Notes: generated by a model not told the origin, from the sequence alone. DNA of 64,000 nt from Solicoccozyma terricola (GCA_001600875.1 BCLD01000028.1:1-64000); one strand, 5' to 3'; numbered from the stretch's first letter, positions 11,080-23,048 are shown. Made by a program: numbers and translations.

Positions 11080-11540
11080 TTTCGATGCCGAAGAAGTCAT
11101 CGAGGTAATGCCAGACTAGGTCAATACCGTGTGCCTGAAGTATCCAGTGTATACCCTCTGCAAACATGTTGAAGAGAAAAGAGGCAGAGCAGAGGCAGAG
11201 GCCAAAACTGAGGGTGGTTTCACGAGGATCTGACCATTGGTGGGATCTGAGAAGCCCAAGAGGTATGAATCATCATCGTATACTATGACATGTCGATACG
11301 CATCTTTCAAGTCCACCCTTCCATAAGCACAGTTTGTCGTGGTCAATGGAGGAACGGAGCACGATGATCTTCTCGAAGAGTGGGTCGAGGGTTTCGTACC
11401 GCAGTGTTGATGTCCCAATCACCGAGCTGTTCACTGACGGTCTGTTATGCCGCGGGTGCGACAGGTGGTGGATGGTTCGGAACTTCTGAGGGACCCCCGG
11501 GGCTGTTACCTTCGGGACTGCCCCAAGTGGCGACAACACT
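11080..11540 (-). mobile_element. Reverse transcriptase remnant (retrotransposon)
   Basis: On the minus strand three frames together give core RT motifs: SPLGAVPKVTAPG and KFRTIHHLSHPR; then GRVDLKDAYRHV and DDDSYLLGF (domain with the first catalytic Asp); then CSASFLFNMFAEGIHWIL and HYLDDFFGIEI, the YLDD catalytic box. The DLKDAYRHV...D...LLGF spelling and HYLDDF box resemble DIRS/Ngaro-type and some basidiomycete Ty3-like RTs. Two frame changes within 450 bases show the element is dead. No gag, protease or RNase H was seen. The region at 11.6-12.0 kb has an LTR-like layout (TATATATA box, ACAGGGTGAA) on the same strand, but no repeat partner or target duplication was found. Confidence 0.7.
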
Positions 11541-12293
11541 GTCCGCGAGGGAGCCGAAGGGGAGGGCAGAAGGAATCTGTCGTGTGCTGATCCTATCCAA
11601 TGGGTAGTACCCCTGGTCGACGATGTCGACCTAAGTAACTCCTGTTCGATCGGCTATGACTTGTATGTGGGTCCTGTGAATGTTGGTTTCAGACCTTGCC
11701 TTGATAAGCCGGCAATAGAATAGACTAGTGTTGGAGTAGAGCAACTTGGATAGCTAGTCTGATGGAGTCGACTGTAATGTGTGGATGCGAGCTAAGAGGT
11801 ATATGTATAGGTATCTGAGTCTCGCTGATTACAGGGTGAAAAGAGAAAGAGAGGGGACAAACAGCCTCGAGAATGGTCGCTTTATATATGGCTCTGGGAC
11901 AGGGGAAAGTGGCAAAGAGGAGTCGATATGGTCGGGCGGAGCCAGGGCATGAGGGGCGATAGGGGAATCGAGGGATGGAGATGCAGGTTCGGTATCTCTG
12001 TGCTGTCGATGATACATTGGTATTAACGGTACGTTAATAACGGCCTGGCATTAACGGGTCGGGAATGCCAGATGAGGTCCAAGCTGGGTCGACTCAGTCA
12101 AGAATCCCCTTGATTCGTTACAGAATCCCCGAGCCCGGCGAGCGCGGATCCCGCTCGTCACCGCAGCCCCCCCCCTCCCCACCCAGTACAACATTTTTTG
12201 ACATTCACGACAACATGAACACAAACATACAACATCTCGACTTCAACAGAAGCCCATCTTGTACATCACTACCAATCCCTCAGTCAACAATTC

Positions 12294-13779
12294 CTACATT
12301 AGATGTACGCTATAACTGTACCCATTGACGTTGTGTACCATGTCGGGTGCATCCACAACAACACTAGCCATCCTTATCCCAAACGAGTTTGCAAAAGTCT
12401 CATGACACATATTCAACCATCGAGATTCACTGGAACTGATGATCTGATCTATTTGCCGATGCGACCATCCAGTGAGAGACATCAGCATGTCATGTGTCTT
12501 AGAGAAAGACCCAAGCTTTACCCACATGTAATCGAGTACATTCAGGTGATATGCAGTGATGATTGGGCAGACAAAGTAGCCATAGTGAAGTGCTACCAGG
12601 TCCGACAGATATCGTTTGACCCTTTGCACATAGTCCAAACCACCAGGGATCGTTCCTAATTGTTTGGTGTGCTCAATCCAGATGGCCAGGATGAAGAGCC
12701 TGCCATTGTTTTCAAAGGATACCGATAAGTCTCTTGCAGTGACATAGACATCCAGTCCTACCACCAACTGTGGAGATTGCTGGTGGAACTGCTGATTGAT
12801 CACAAACTGCACTGCAAAGACAAATGTCTTGTCCCTGACACAGAAACTGTGCCCACCAACACCATGTCTTCGAACTGGAATGGGACCCCATGGTAGACCA
12901 GAGCCGAAGGAGTAGTGGCATGTTCTGAAAGATAGTTTTCCAGAGGGCATGACATTCTGTGGTTCGGTTATGTCCATCGATGTTGCCTTGGATACCTAGC
13001 GATCGAGCAATACCATAGCAGCATAAGCAGAGGACCAAGGTCGTGGTCGATGCCATTGTCGGATTTCAGTGTTCGTGGGGCCAGGTGGAGAGAGACAAAA
13101 GCGAGTGATTTGACCCCGATAAGTTCGAGAAAGTTGAATATGACCTCGGCGACTACAATCTCCTGCTCATTGGTGAGCATCCTTCTGGTTTGGCCATGGA
13201 GATTATTGTTGTCGATAGGATCGTCGTCGTCGTCGTCGTTGTTGTTGATGTCGCCATCGTCACGAAAATTCTCCATCCAATTTAGACGACTCAGCGAGAT
13301 CCATGCACTTCATGCAGGAAGAACATCAGGATCAGGATGATCTGAACTGAAAACCCACAGGCATCCAACACATCCTCTAGTAGGACAAATCCAGTATTCT
13401 GCTGAGCGAGGAAGAGTGAGACAGTGTGCTGAGCCAGTCCACCAGCCCAATGACCACTTCCCTTCAAAAGAAGTAACATCAAATCTTTCGATGCTACTCT
13501 GAGCACTTTGGTGAAAAGCTCGAGGAAGTATTCGACACCTTTGCTGGACGTTGTTGGTGCCATGAATTCAGTGCCATGNTACCAGGGATTGCATGTAGCA
13601 TTGGCATGGTTATAGGCAGTCGGAAGGATGGTCCACAATGTGGAAGCTGGAAGCTCGATGAGCAAGCTTCGCACAATGCAATCCTTGTGCCATGATTCAC
13701 TATCCAAACCTTGGCAGGCCGCTTCATCCAACACCATCTGGGGCAATTCCCATATCAACGTCCGGTAGCAGACATGCAT
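12294..13779 (-). pseudogene. Family Y gene copy B (unknown function), frame-disrupted
   Basis: Minus-strand relative of copy A just upstream. Shared stretches: ELPASTLWTILPTAYNHANAT, FLELFTKVLRVASKDLMLLL, LAQHTVSLFLAQQNTGFVLLEDVLD, EVIFNFLELIGVKSLAF, DHDLGPLLMLL, GIARSLGI and LWKTIFQNMPLLLRL. It continues into a C-terminal part not seen in copy A: GHSFCVRDKTFVFAVQFVINQQ, VVGLDVYVTARDLSVSFENNG, LAIWIEHTKQLG, YLSDLVALHYGYF and GWSHRQIDQIISSSESRWLNM. Frame changes near 13.3 and 13.0 kb, a GAT-rich Asp repeat and one N at 13579 complicate it. No known domain recognised. Copies A and B are probably an unequal tandem duplication. Confidence 0.55.
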
Positions 13780-13869
13780 ATCAACACACTCACCACCAAG
13801 AAACTTGTAATGGCCGCACTGACTTCGATTGCCCGTTTAACACTCCAAGCATGACCCACAGACACCAAT

Positions 13870-13941
13870 CGGGCGAGCTTCGACAACCGGGCGAGCTTCG
13901 ACAATTGGGCGAGCTTCGACAACTGGACGAGCTTCGAAAGC
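13870..13941. repeat. 18-bp tandem repeat, four units
   Basis: Unit C/TGGGCGAGCTTCGACAAC/T repeated four times with two or three changes. It lies exactly between the two family Y copies and overlaps the 3' end of copy A. Confidence 0.8.
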
Positions 13942-13954
13942 CATCTGAATTGAA

Positions 13955-15427
13955 TCAGTGAAAGACTGGCTGGTGGGGCGCCACCACCGTCCCTTGCTGT
14001 CCTTGCATGCGGTCGAATATCCTTCGTAATAATTCGGGCTTCTGTGACACGGTCTTCCAGAGTCTTCTACAATCCGTAATTGCGGAGGAGGAGAGCAAAC
14101 AGTCTGTCGGAACACCAATCGTGCCAGCTATACCAAACAGTAGGAGAGATCTGAAGGGACCAAGGTCATGATCAACTATGTTCATAGGATCAGCCCCATC
14201 TCTGTTGTTAGTCATCCTTAGAGCTAGCTGGGTGGCAAGGAGACCTAGAGGAGTGGTGCCGATGAGGGAGAGGAAAGCTTTGAAGATCTGAGACACTGCT
14301 TGCTCTTGGAGGATGTCCCACTTGAAATTAGCCGATTTCCAAGGACTCGGGACCTCTTCCTTTGTTGGTAGTGAGTTGCGGTTGCGGAGATCAGATGTTG
14401 CCCGAAGATCACATGTCGCACGAATGTCGATTAGGATATCCTCCAGAAGTACGTATCCCGGATTCTCTCGAGCGAGCAGTAGACATATTGCTTTTTGAAC
14501 CAAGTCGGCGAGCCAAGAGCGCGTGTGCATGTCCTCTGAAAGCAGGAGTTCTACCTCTTCCTGGCTGATGAATAAGACCTGCTGCAAAAGCGATAGATAC
14601 ATGTCCAGTCCATCGATTACGAGAGCTGATGGGGGCTGTTTGAAAGCATAACCTTGATAATACGGATTCGGGGTGGTGATTCCAGTTGCGCTTGGAAGTA
14701 CTGTATGGAAGATCGATGTCGGCATATTTACCAGAGTTACGGTAAGGATACATTCTTCAGACAGATTTGCAATGCCACACGACGCAGCTACAACTTTGAC
14801 AGCCTGATGTGGGCAGACATCAGCATGAGCTGTAGATGGTCGCAATTCTAACTCACCTTCCGATACTCCATCATCTGCTCCTGAAACATCTTCCCTTGAA
14901 ACGGCTTTCAGCTGTGCTGAACCGACACACCCGACGTCCTCATTACAGGTACATCCATGTAGTGAGTCCGTCTATGTTCATTAATAGTCCTGGGATGAGC
15001 ATGGATCAGAAGGGCATCCATAGGTCGATCATCAAGCTGAGTGACAAACACACCTGGAGTTGGTATAGATGCCACAGAAATCACAGCATACGTGACAAAC
15101 TACGTCCATATGCTGCCTCAGGTAATTCATGGAGGTAGTCACACAGCCGCACCAGTCATCTGTACCCTTCATAGCTTTCTGGTGCTCTCGGCATGAGAAC
15201 ATGTCTTGGAGGGTCGACCTATGATATGCCATATGGTGCCGATTGCGACTCTTGATCCCAGCAAAGACCACATAACACTTGTTGCATTTCTCGTGAGGGA
15301 CAAGTGTATGCATTTTCTGGGAGTCCGCACTCGCCTGGACCAAGGCACATGGGAGGTTGGAAGTGCATGGCAGAGCGGTGGAGGAGACGAGATATCTGGT
15401 ATGGGATGTACGATCCAAGGATCCCAT
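13955..15427 (-). CDS. Family Y gene copy A with N-terminal zinc-finger module (unknown function)
   Basis: The 5' exon (15427-15032) encodes CNKCYVVFAGIKSRNRHH, then SCREHQKA, DDWCGC and QHMDVVCHVCCDFCG. The Cys/His spacing parallels the finger block of the 0.9-4.4 kb recombinase (LVCHLCP...MKCGCGVWLP...HFARCH), so the two tails may be related. The long second exon (14845-13955) gives LVNMPTSIFHTVLPSATG, YLSLLQQVLFISQEEVELLL, AICLLLARENPGYVLLEDILID, IFKAFLSLIGTTPL, VDHDLGPFRSLLLFGIAGTIG and ITDCRRLWKTVSQKPELLRRIF. Compared with copy B the C-terminal domain is missing, so it is probably truncated by the duplication. Function unknown; nucleic-acid binding is a guess from the fingers. Confidence 0.45.
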
Positions 15428-15540
15428 GGACCACTTCTACCGGGAGGTGGACCTTCATGACGGTGTGTTACTTTCCTGATGCGAGTAGATATCGAGGGCG
15501 TGACCTTGTCCAAACCTTCAGAGGGGTTTCTGCCCCGGCC

Positions 15541-15870
15541 CAACTCTTCCGTGTCGGACTGTGCCGCCCTGGAGCACGGTTCTGACTGCCGTCCTAGTCC
15601 TCATCAAAACTTCGGGCACCTGGAGCGTGGATCTGACTGCCATCTTAGTCCCCGTCCCCCTGGGCCCTTGGAGCGTGTTCATCGCCGTCCAAGTCATCGA
15701 ATCTTGGGCACCTGTAGCATAGTTCTGACCGCCGTCCTAGTCCTTACCAAAACTTCGGACTCGGAACGCGTTCATCGCCGTCCAAGTCTTGAAACAGCTT
15801 CGGGCACTCGGAGCGTGATTCCCATCGCCGTCCTAATCCTCGCCCTCCTTCGGCCATTTATGTCTTGAGC
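15541..15870. repeat. Degenerate approximately 60-bp GC-rich tandem repeats
   Basis: Five to six imperfect units built around GCCGTCC-TAGTCCT...AACTTCGGGCAC-TGGAGCGTG...TCTGAC. They lie just upstream of a solo LTR. No gene is supported here although the unit leaves frames open. Confidence 0.6.
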
Positions 15871-16022
15871 ACCCACTCTAGTTTCGACCTGTCAAGCTGC
15901 GCAACTAGGAGCACCGTTACCCAGCACTCCTACAGCTTTCACCATAAAACTCGAGTTCTATAGGTGTGCAGCCTCATGCTTTGCGGTAATGCTACCCTTC
16001 GAATTCTCAAAAGGACTCAAAG

Positions 16023-16460
16023 TGTGAGGATATCGCCTACGAAGTCAAGTCAGCGCATTCCTCTCCTCTCACACCTACTTTGCTCTCTAGCGACTTTTCC
16101 ACTCTCTAAGCGACTTTCCCATGTTTCACCACTTACATTGACTATAAAGCCAGAGCCCTTATGGCTCCCCTTTCGCTCTTTGTAATTCACCCTGTTAATG
16201 TTTCTCCTTCAATAACTCAACCTCGCTGCAAGATCCTTCCGATCGTACTATCGACTTAGGCACACTACCTCAGTCACATCAACATTATGTCAGATACATC
16301 TTATGATTGTATATGTAGGAAGATAGAACTGAAACTAACTTGCGTGAGTTCTCACATATGGTCACAGCAGTCCTCTTCATATTAGCCTTTTAGTCCTACT
16401 ATCATGATACGAGTCGTCCGAAAGCTGCTAAGTCCTTCGAAGAACGACCAGCACCTGACA
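16023..16460 (+). mobile_element. Solo LTR (438 bp), target duplication CAAAG
   Basis: Begins TGTGAGGATATCGCC, ends CAGCACCTGACA, and is flanked on both sides by CAAAG (16018-16022 and 16461-16465). Inside are ACTATAAAG followed by a C/T-rich start region and TTGTAATTCACCCTGTTAATG, shared with the 34.2 kb and 26.0 kb LTRs, so this is a shorter, divergent member of the same LTR retrotransposon family. Intact flanks show a real insertion followed by LTR-LTR recombination. Confidence 0.9.
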
Positions 16461-16934
16461 CAAAGCCTCCTTCAACTGGCATGTCTTCTACATGGAAGCC
16501 GCCTTCTTGGCCACAATCAAGAACGACATCCTTGCAGCCCCTTGCGCAACCCTTGTTCGCCGCCAGGAGCTCCTGACCATCTGGAACACCCTCCGGTAGA
16601 CAGCCACGGACGCAGCAGCGGCAGCACAAGCTTCCTCCTCCATCCAAAGCGCCTCTTACTTGACCTTGCGGTCACCCCCGCAAAGACACCGTTCCCCTGC
16701 CACCTCTGCATACCGCGGCCGGTCTCGATCGCTCTGCCCTTGTCGCCACCACAGTCGCTCACCAGTCTTCCACGAACGAGCCAGGTCACCACCCCGCCGC
16801 TCTCGCTCACCGAGGGGCTGCTACAATCGCACGTACCCACGCAGTCGCCCGCGCTCCCCGCCTCTGCTCACCGGGATCCCTATGTGGATCCCTATGTATT
16901 GGTAAGAAACACTAAGCAGGTCAGCAATTAACTC

Positions 16935-17280
16935 TACCATGAGGGTAATCCCCATTGGTTGGCTGCATTCGCCACGTCAATCGTTGTGCAGCTCAAGCCA
17001 AAGCTGCTGACCTGGAGATGGTGGCCTTTGTTCTGCACAATCTCCATTGCGGCGGTCAATGTGTTGCTGTTCATCTTTGGACAAGGTGGTGCTGGATCGA
17101 CATATTGGTCCTTTGCAGTACCAGTTTTCAATCTCCGCTCAGTGGCCTGGAAATATACCTTCCTTGCCATCAGTGTCTGTGTCATCACGTCGGTCACGCC
17201 GGAACGAGCCGGGGTGGCCCGTGGGCTGATGTCGGCGTCATGCAGATAGGCAACGCTGTTGACTTGCAATGCAGGTAGCG
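16935..17280 (+). pseudogene. MFS transporter remnant
   Basis: Reads WLAAFATSIVVQLKPKLLTWRWWPLFCTISIAAVNVLLFIFGQGGAGSTYW in two adjoining hydrophobic segments. It then gives VAWKYTFLAISVCVITSVTPERAGVARGLMSAS and, in the next frame, IGNAVDLQC. The ERAGVA-GLM-A...G-A pattern is typical of late helices in fungal multidrug-type major facilitator proteins. Only about two to three helices remain, with no start and a frame break at the end, so this is a gene fragment. Confidence 0.5.
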
Positions 17281-17533
17281 TGCCAAGATCAGACTCATGG
17301 CTGTCGTTCCTGTGGTCCTGTGGAGGTGTCAACCTGCCACAATTACGGTGAAAGAAGGGTAGAAGTTCAAGAAGGGAGACAAGTCGGCTTGTTTCACTTG
17401 GGATGCTCCGAAAGGCGGTCGACGTCCGAGGTTTCCCAAGTCTGACAATGGACCTGTCAGGTATTAAGCTCGTAGAGGTGGTGTAGTGTTCAAAACTCCG
17501 ACAAAGAAATTGATGCTGTCAACATGTCCTCTC

Positions 17534-20500
17534 TCAGAATCCGAACATTGTCGTGCCCTCCTTAAATCTCATAGTCTTTAGAGCGGGTATAGCTGCCTTC
17601 TCGATGAGGCCAGATGGACCACACAGGAAGGTCCCAACCTTGTCACCATCAGCCGCGAAGAAGTGCTCCCTCATCATCTTCTCATCCAGGTGCCCCTCAG
17701 AGTAAGGCCATTCGCGGTCCTCCGGCTTGTGACTGAGAGTGAACCAAAGCTTGAGCTGGTCGGAGTGTTCCTTCGCATATCCAATCAGCTCGTCATACAG
17801 TAGGACGTCACTGAAAAGGCTGTTGGAATCGATCATCGAGATTCGGGTGTTGTCGCTCTTGGTTTTTAGTATGGCATGGATGAGTTGCCAGTGTGGCGTA
17901 AGACCTCGGTGGGGGGGACGACAGATTAGAAGACAGGACAGCAATGTACACGCAAACAGACCCACCTGTTCCACCTGCCACGAGGTTGATCTACCGCATA
18001 ATCAAGCATATGAGCGCAAGGTCATTCAGGCTAGGTGCACGACCTCACCTTCTCGAAAACATGCTCTTCGTCGTTCACCTTGAATAGACCATCACCGTGA
18101 TACTCGATCTCGCCTGTCGGCCCTCGAATATCGACGTCCTCGCCTGTGACAATGTAACGCTGATCAAACTAATCTCTGGGAGACGACGCCTTGTTCCAGC
18201 CACTGACCTTGGTCCAGCACATCCAAGTAGTTACCCAGTGTACCTCCAGGTTTGAACTCGGATGTATCCGGGAAGTAGGCCTTGACAAGAAGGTCTGTTG
18301 GTGCACGGCGGTTGGCTGTGATCTACAACCCGATTAGGAATGACCTTACCAAACGTCCCATCTTCCTCAGATTTCAAGACCGGCCTAATCGGTGTGTACG
18401 GTCGCATAACAACACCGTCTGCCATATGGAAAGCGACCTGAACGTGCTTGCCGACCGGCAGACCTAGCACTCCATGACTACCATCATCCTTTTTGGGCAA
18501 TGAGAAGGTGTAGATTCTGGTGCCGTTGGGGTATGCTGAGTAAGTGTTCGTCTGGCTCCCATCAGTCACCTCACCTGGTGTCGTGGCTGATTTCCTTCCT
18601 TTTCACCAGGGTTGCGGCGGTATAACTGAATAGGCATTTTCAGTCACGAGGACCAGTGCAACAGAGTACAAGACCTACCTGAAAGGTGTCAATGAGAAAC
18701 CGGCTCTCGCCTTCTTCATTTCCTCTCTGGCTTTGACAGCTCGTTTGGCATCATCTTGAAGGGCCCTGAGACCCTCATCGCTAACTTTGCCAATGAGAAG
18801 CTTGTCTCGTTGTTGTTTGGCATATCCGTCGTGAATAGAATTATAGTCTGAAGAGGCGTCGACAGTAGCCTTTCCAGCGTAGTTCATGATAGCGGCAGCA
18901 CCTCCTGGGTGCCATGGGAGGACGCTAGTCACGTCGTAAACTTTGTTGTCCTGCACGCATTCAACTGAGCGGTCGTGGTAGCAGGGCGCGATATTCCAGA
19001 TAACTTACTAGAATAAGCCAGGCATCATCCTGCTTATTGTGCTTCTCGATCTCCTCCAGCGAGAATTCCTTTTCATTGTTGCTGGATGACTGTGACGCTG
19101 CCTGCTGAGCTTTCTCTTCTGCGCTTGGCTTCATCCAGCCACCATCACCCGTCCCTGGTTCTACCGGGTGGCGAATGTACAGGGCGGGGAAACCTGTGTT
19201 CGGGTCAGTGGCTACCTCGATTCGAACACGGTACCATGCCTATTGGACGGGTCAGATAGAGAGATTGTAGCATCCAGTTTGCAAACTCACGTTATTCATC
19301 ATCCCCAAGAGGTTCCATGTGATGTGCTCGGGCTGTCCATTCTTGGCTGCATCCTACTTGGTACCAATTAACTTCTCAAATGGCTAATACCATGTTTGAC
19401 ATATGCGCTAAGGCTTACCCACGCCCTCACAGCGATCTCAGTGGCATTCGCTAGTTCTCCCAGCTTGACATCGCAGTGCCAGAACAGCCAAGTCTGGATG
19501 ATTCATAAATCAACACGGTTACAACATCCCTAGGAGGACTAAACTCACCCAGTACTTGTCACCATGACGCAAACCGTCTTCAGGTAGCCTTCTGAAGCAG
19601 TATCGCCACGACTTGCCACCGTCCAGAGTGAGCTCCACCCGTTGCACTAAATTCCCATTGCCGTGATACGCCTGACAATGAACTCTGAGGTCAACTGAGC
19701 CAGCATGATTTCTAAAAAAAAACACTCACGTAGCCCTCGAGCTGTTGGACGCCGTGTTCCGCGCAAGGTCAGCAGATGAGACAGTCGCCACGGTGAACCT
19801 CTACAACCAACTGTGAAAATCGCATCTAGCGGACTCTCTCCCTCTTTTGCTCTGGCTAGCGGGATGTACTGGCCATGTGCAGGCTTACAGATGACACTTT
19901 GCATTACCTGTACAAACCGAACGTGAACATCAAGTCATCCACACGCCGGCGCTAGACTGACCTGAGCATTGCATGCGGTATCAGGATGGTGGAAAAAGGC
20001 CTTGCCAAGCATGGATTGCTTTTCCGTGATAGACGAAGGGATGACACGGTTATCCCAAACTGGGGAGCAATGCGACATCAATATGGGTTCATGGGTGATC
20101 CCGCGTCACTATCAACTGACTGTGGTAATGCTGTTGAGACGCTGGTTGCGTTACCAACCATTGACCGACGGTTCTACGAGCATCACTCACCGAAGTATTC
20201 GGCTCCTTGCTAACCCACAACTTGGCCAGCCACTTGACGCATCTCCCACCAACAAAACCTGGAATGATGGAGCGCAGGGGAAAACCGTGATCGGGTGGCA
20301 GTGGTTCGCCGTTTATGCCGTAGCTGCAGAGGGGAGCATTTGGTGATTGCCGTCTTCGGTACAAAGCCACCAAGTACTCACGCGAGTAGAACATCGTTCT
20401 GCGGACTCATGGCGTATTCCAGCGGGATGGAAGTCGAGTATCTTCCCTCCGATGGCTGGTCGGCCCCTGCGGATGGAAGTCTGGTTCAACTATGCTACGA

Positions 20501-22384
20501 CCTGAGAGAGAGACCGCACCAGTTACCTTCGTAGCTAATGAAGAACGCACCAAGCCAAACGGTTACTCTGGTTTACATGCAGATTCACGCGTCAGCGGTA
20601 CTCACTGCAGATACCACCTTTCATGGGCAGGTCGGTCAGAGAGGTTGCATGCCATCAGGATATCGCGGACGAGCACTCCTCGCCACAGGCAGGTGCTGAC
20701 GCCCGCTGCTGACCAGCCGAAACCTCCGCTCTTCTTGATCATATTGACTTCCTTCCTGTGAACGAGAAAAGCGTTCAGCGTCAGAGGTATGGAAAGCCTA
20801 TCTACTGAAAATTCACCTTCTATTCCCGTCACAGGCCAACGTGACCGGTATCTCAACCGGGGGATACTCCCTGGTTAACTGCTCCATCGTAAGGCTACAT
20901 GCTTCCAGAAGTCCTGGCGGGTCAGAAAAGACTTCGAGCCTGTGCTCTTCGAACGTTAATCGCGGGACAGCACCGTGATTTCTGACGTAGTGCAGCTTGG
21001 TAGGGGTAATAAGGCCGGCGTCGTAGAGTTCGGTGAGATTAGCTTCGGCGTTGAGAGGGTGCTTGCCGGTCAGCCGCAGAAGCTTGCTTGACCGTGGGAT
21101 CCAGGAGTCAGGTGTGAACTGGTCGTCCACCTGAATCTCCATAGCATCGCCGGCACGCCTACGGGAGAGGCGAAAGTCTTGCAGCGATGTACTGGCTTTC
21201 AAATCGCTCTGCGGTAAACCGGGATTATTCTTCAGCCCTGCTATCATGTTTATCTCCCCTTTCAATAGGGCGAAAAATGCGTGCTCGCCAGGATCCGTGA
21301 TTGCAGATGGATCCTGTCCACTCTCCTGCCTTTGATCGCCTTTGCAACCTTCCTTCTGCTTGCTATCAGCATCGGTTGTCTGTCCATCCCGTTTGTTTTC
21401 TTCATTCTTGCTGGCTGTTCCGAGCTTGGAGGCCTGCTCATTTGATGCACCTGACTGCTTGCCGTCCTCCTTTTCGTCCTTGTCACCACTCTGTTCTTCC
21501 TGAGGACCATGTCTGTCTGCCTTGTCATCACTTTTTTGGGTCTTGTTGCCGTCATCCTCCTTGTCCCTTTTCGCGTCATCGTGGTGATTCCCGTCCACCT
21601 TTTTTCCCCGACTCTTATCGTCCTTGTCATCACTCTTTTGATCTTTGCCGAACCACTTCTGGTTTTTTATGTCACTTTCAGTAACCCTGTAAAATGGCAC
21701 AGCTTAAATTCCTCGGCATACCTCGACCACTAGCAGCAGCTCACGGCAGAACATAACGCATGGAGAAGTACAACTGAGCCGTGGCGGTAGGTTTCAGCCG
21801 GGGCATCGATATTACCAAGCCGTCATACGAACCTCCGGGTCCACCTTTCCCCAGTCCTTGATCAAAGCTTTGATTTCGCGGATGCTCAGAACGACATCCT
21901 CACTTTCGAACAATGCCTTGAATGCTTCCTGTTGCTGCTGAAGTGCATGCTCCTCGGTGGTCAAACCGCCATGAGCCAGAGTCATGTTATCGTGCACTTC
22001 CGGCGGATTAGTATCCCTAGCAATCTCCAGGAGGCGCTGTCGAATCTCGTCTACACGCTCATCGCTCCATCCCTTGGCTACCTGCTGCTTGTGCAAGATC
22101 TCAATGATGTGTTGCTCATTGTTTATTGAGGGCACACCACTTTGGAGCGTCGACACTTGGACGTGATCGCCTTCCCATAGTGACTGCGTACCAGCTTTTC
22201 GCCCAGTGCCATCACGGGAGGGATTCAGAGGATGATGCTGAGCGTCTAGCCTGTCGCCTTGGCCGCCGCTGCCATTACGGTAACAGTCTGGGTGCTTGAG
22301 TTTGAGGATGTGGGCTTTGGTCCAGACTGGCGTGTTCCAGCTCGCATAGACATCAGATGCTGCTGCAGCTTGGTCAACAGACAT
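17534..22384 (-). CDS. niaD: Assimilatory nitrate reductase [NAD(P)H]
   Basis: Reduces nitrate to nitrite in the cytosol. About ten introns. Domains in order: an unusual N-terminal region (MSVDQAAAASDVYASW...IKDWGKVDP); molybdenum-cofactor domain with the conserved Cys in VTLACDGNRRKEVNMIKK, WGAAGVST-like GWSAAGVSTCLWRGV, IPLEYAMSPQNDVLLA, PPDHGFPLRSIIPGFVGGRCVKWL and KAFFHHPDTACNA; dimer domain VQRVELTLDGGKSWRYC, DKYWTWLFWH and ITWNLLGMMNNAWYRV; hinge GTGDGGWMKPSAEE; cytochrome b5 domain with HPGG and HDGYA haem ligands; FAD domain GKHVQVAFH and MRPYTP; NAD(P)H domain LVAGGTGLTP and FLCGPSGLIEKAAIPAL; C-terminal TMFGF. Exon 2 carries an extra block of roughly 130 residues rich in Lys, Asp, Glu and Gln (about 21660-21300) before the Mo domain. 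No nitrite reductase or nitrate transporter lies nearby. All catalytic motifs are present, so it should be functional. Confidence 0.95.
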
Positions 22385-22389
22385 GATCC

Positions 22390-23048
22390 CGAGGAAGAAT
22401 AGTCGAGAGGCGAGATTAGAAGAGATCCTCGGTGACGGTGAATTTATTCAGAGAAAGTGCCCTGTTATAGCGGTGACCCAGGTTGCGTCAACTCGTTCAG
22501 CCGGCTCGGTGACGTATAACGTCACATGGGCACTGTCCTGCTAATCCCCGCAGTGCCGGGGCCCCATGGGTCGGAGTTCTTCCCCTGGTTCAGGTGATAG
22601 GAATCACCGTAAATAGCAACGGCGAAATGGCGTCGTTTGTTGAGACGGCAGATATAACTTCACATGTCTCAATATCTCCCGTAGCACTCAAAAGTCAACA
22701 ATCTTGACGTTGACACATCCCTTGGGACCACTACCCGCTTCGGACCTCGATTCCCTTCACACGCCTCAGTCCTTCGACGCTCTCTCTCTCTCATTCTCCG
22801 GTCCCCGAATCGTCATCCACCTTATCGGCGCCCCGGCTCTTCTCTCTCTCGTCGACGTCATCTTTTCGCTCGTCTTAGCGGCTAGATCTGAATCCAACAG
22901 CGAGAGGCCCGATCATCCGTCATCTGCCAACAGTTATGTAGTAGATTCNCCTCAACCGGCTAACTTAAGTTACTGTCGGGTGCTAGTCGTTCTTGAAAAG
23001 GTAGCGCTTGGGATTGCTCCCTTATCGTCTATCGTTCGAGAGGACTGC
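22390..23048. other. Nitrate reductase upstream region, no second gene seen
   Basis: Holds GATA motifs (for example GATAGGAAT near 22598 and AGATATAAC near 22650) that would suit AreA/Nit2-type nitrogen control of the minus-strand nitrate reductase. This is suggestive only. A rightward open stretch (22704-23050) has an N at 22949 and no recognisable domain. Confidence 0.35.

Noticed and set aside
11610..12020. LTR of the reverse-transcriptase remnant
   Set aside because: The TATATATA box and ACAGGGTGAA suggest it, but no second copy or target duplication was found, so it is not listed as a feature.
16404..16931. Pro/Ser-rich plus-strand frame after the 16-kb LTR as a gag gene
   Set aside because: The LTR has matching target duplications on both sides, so this sequence is outside the element. 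Composition is low complexity with no zinc knuckle.
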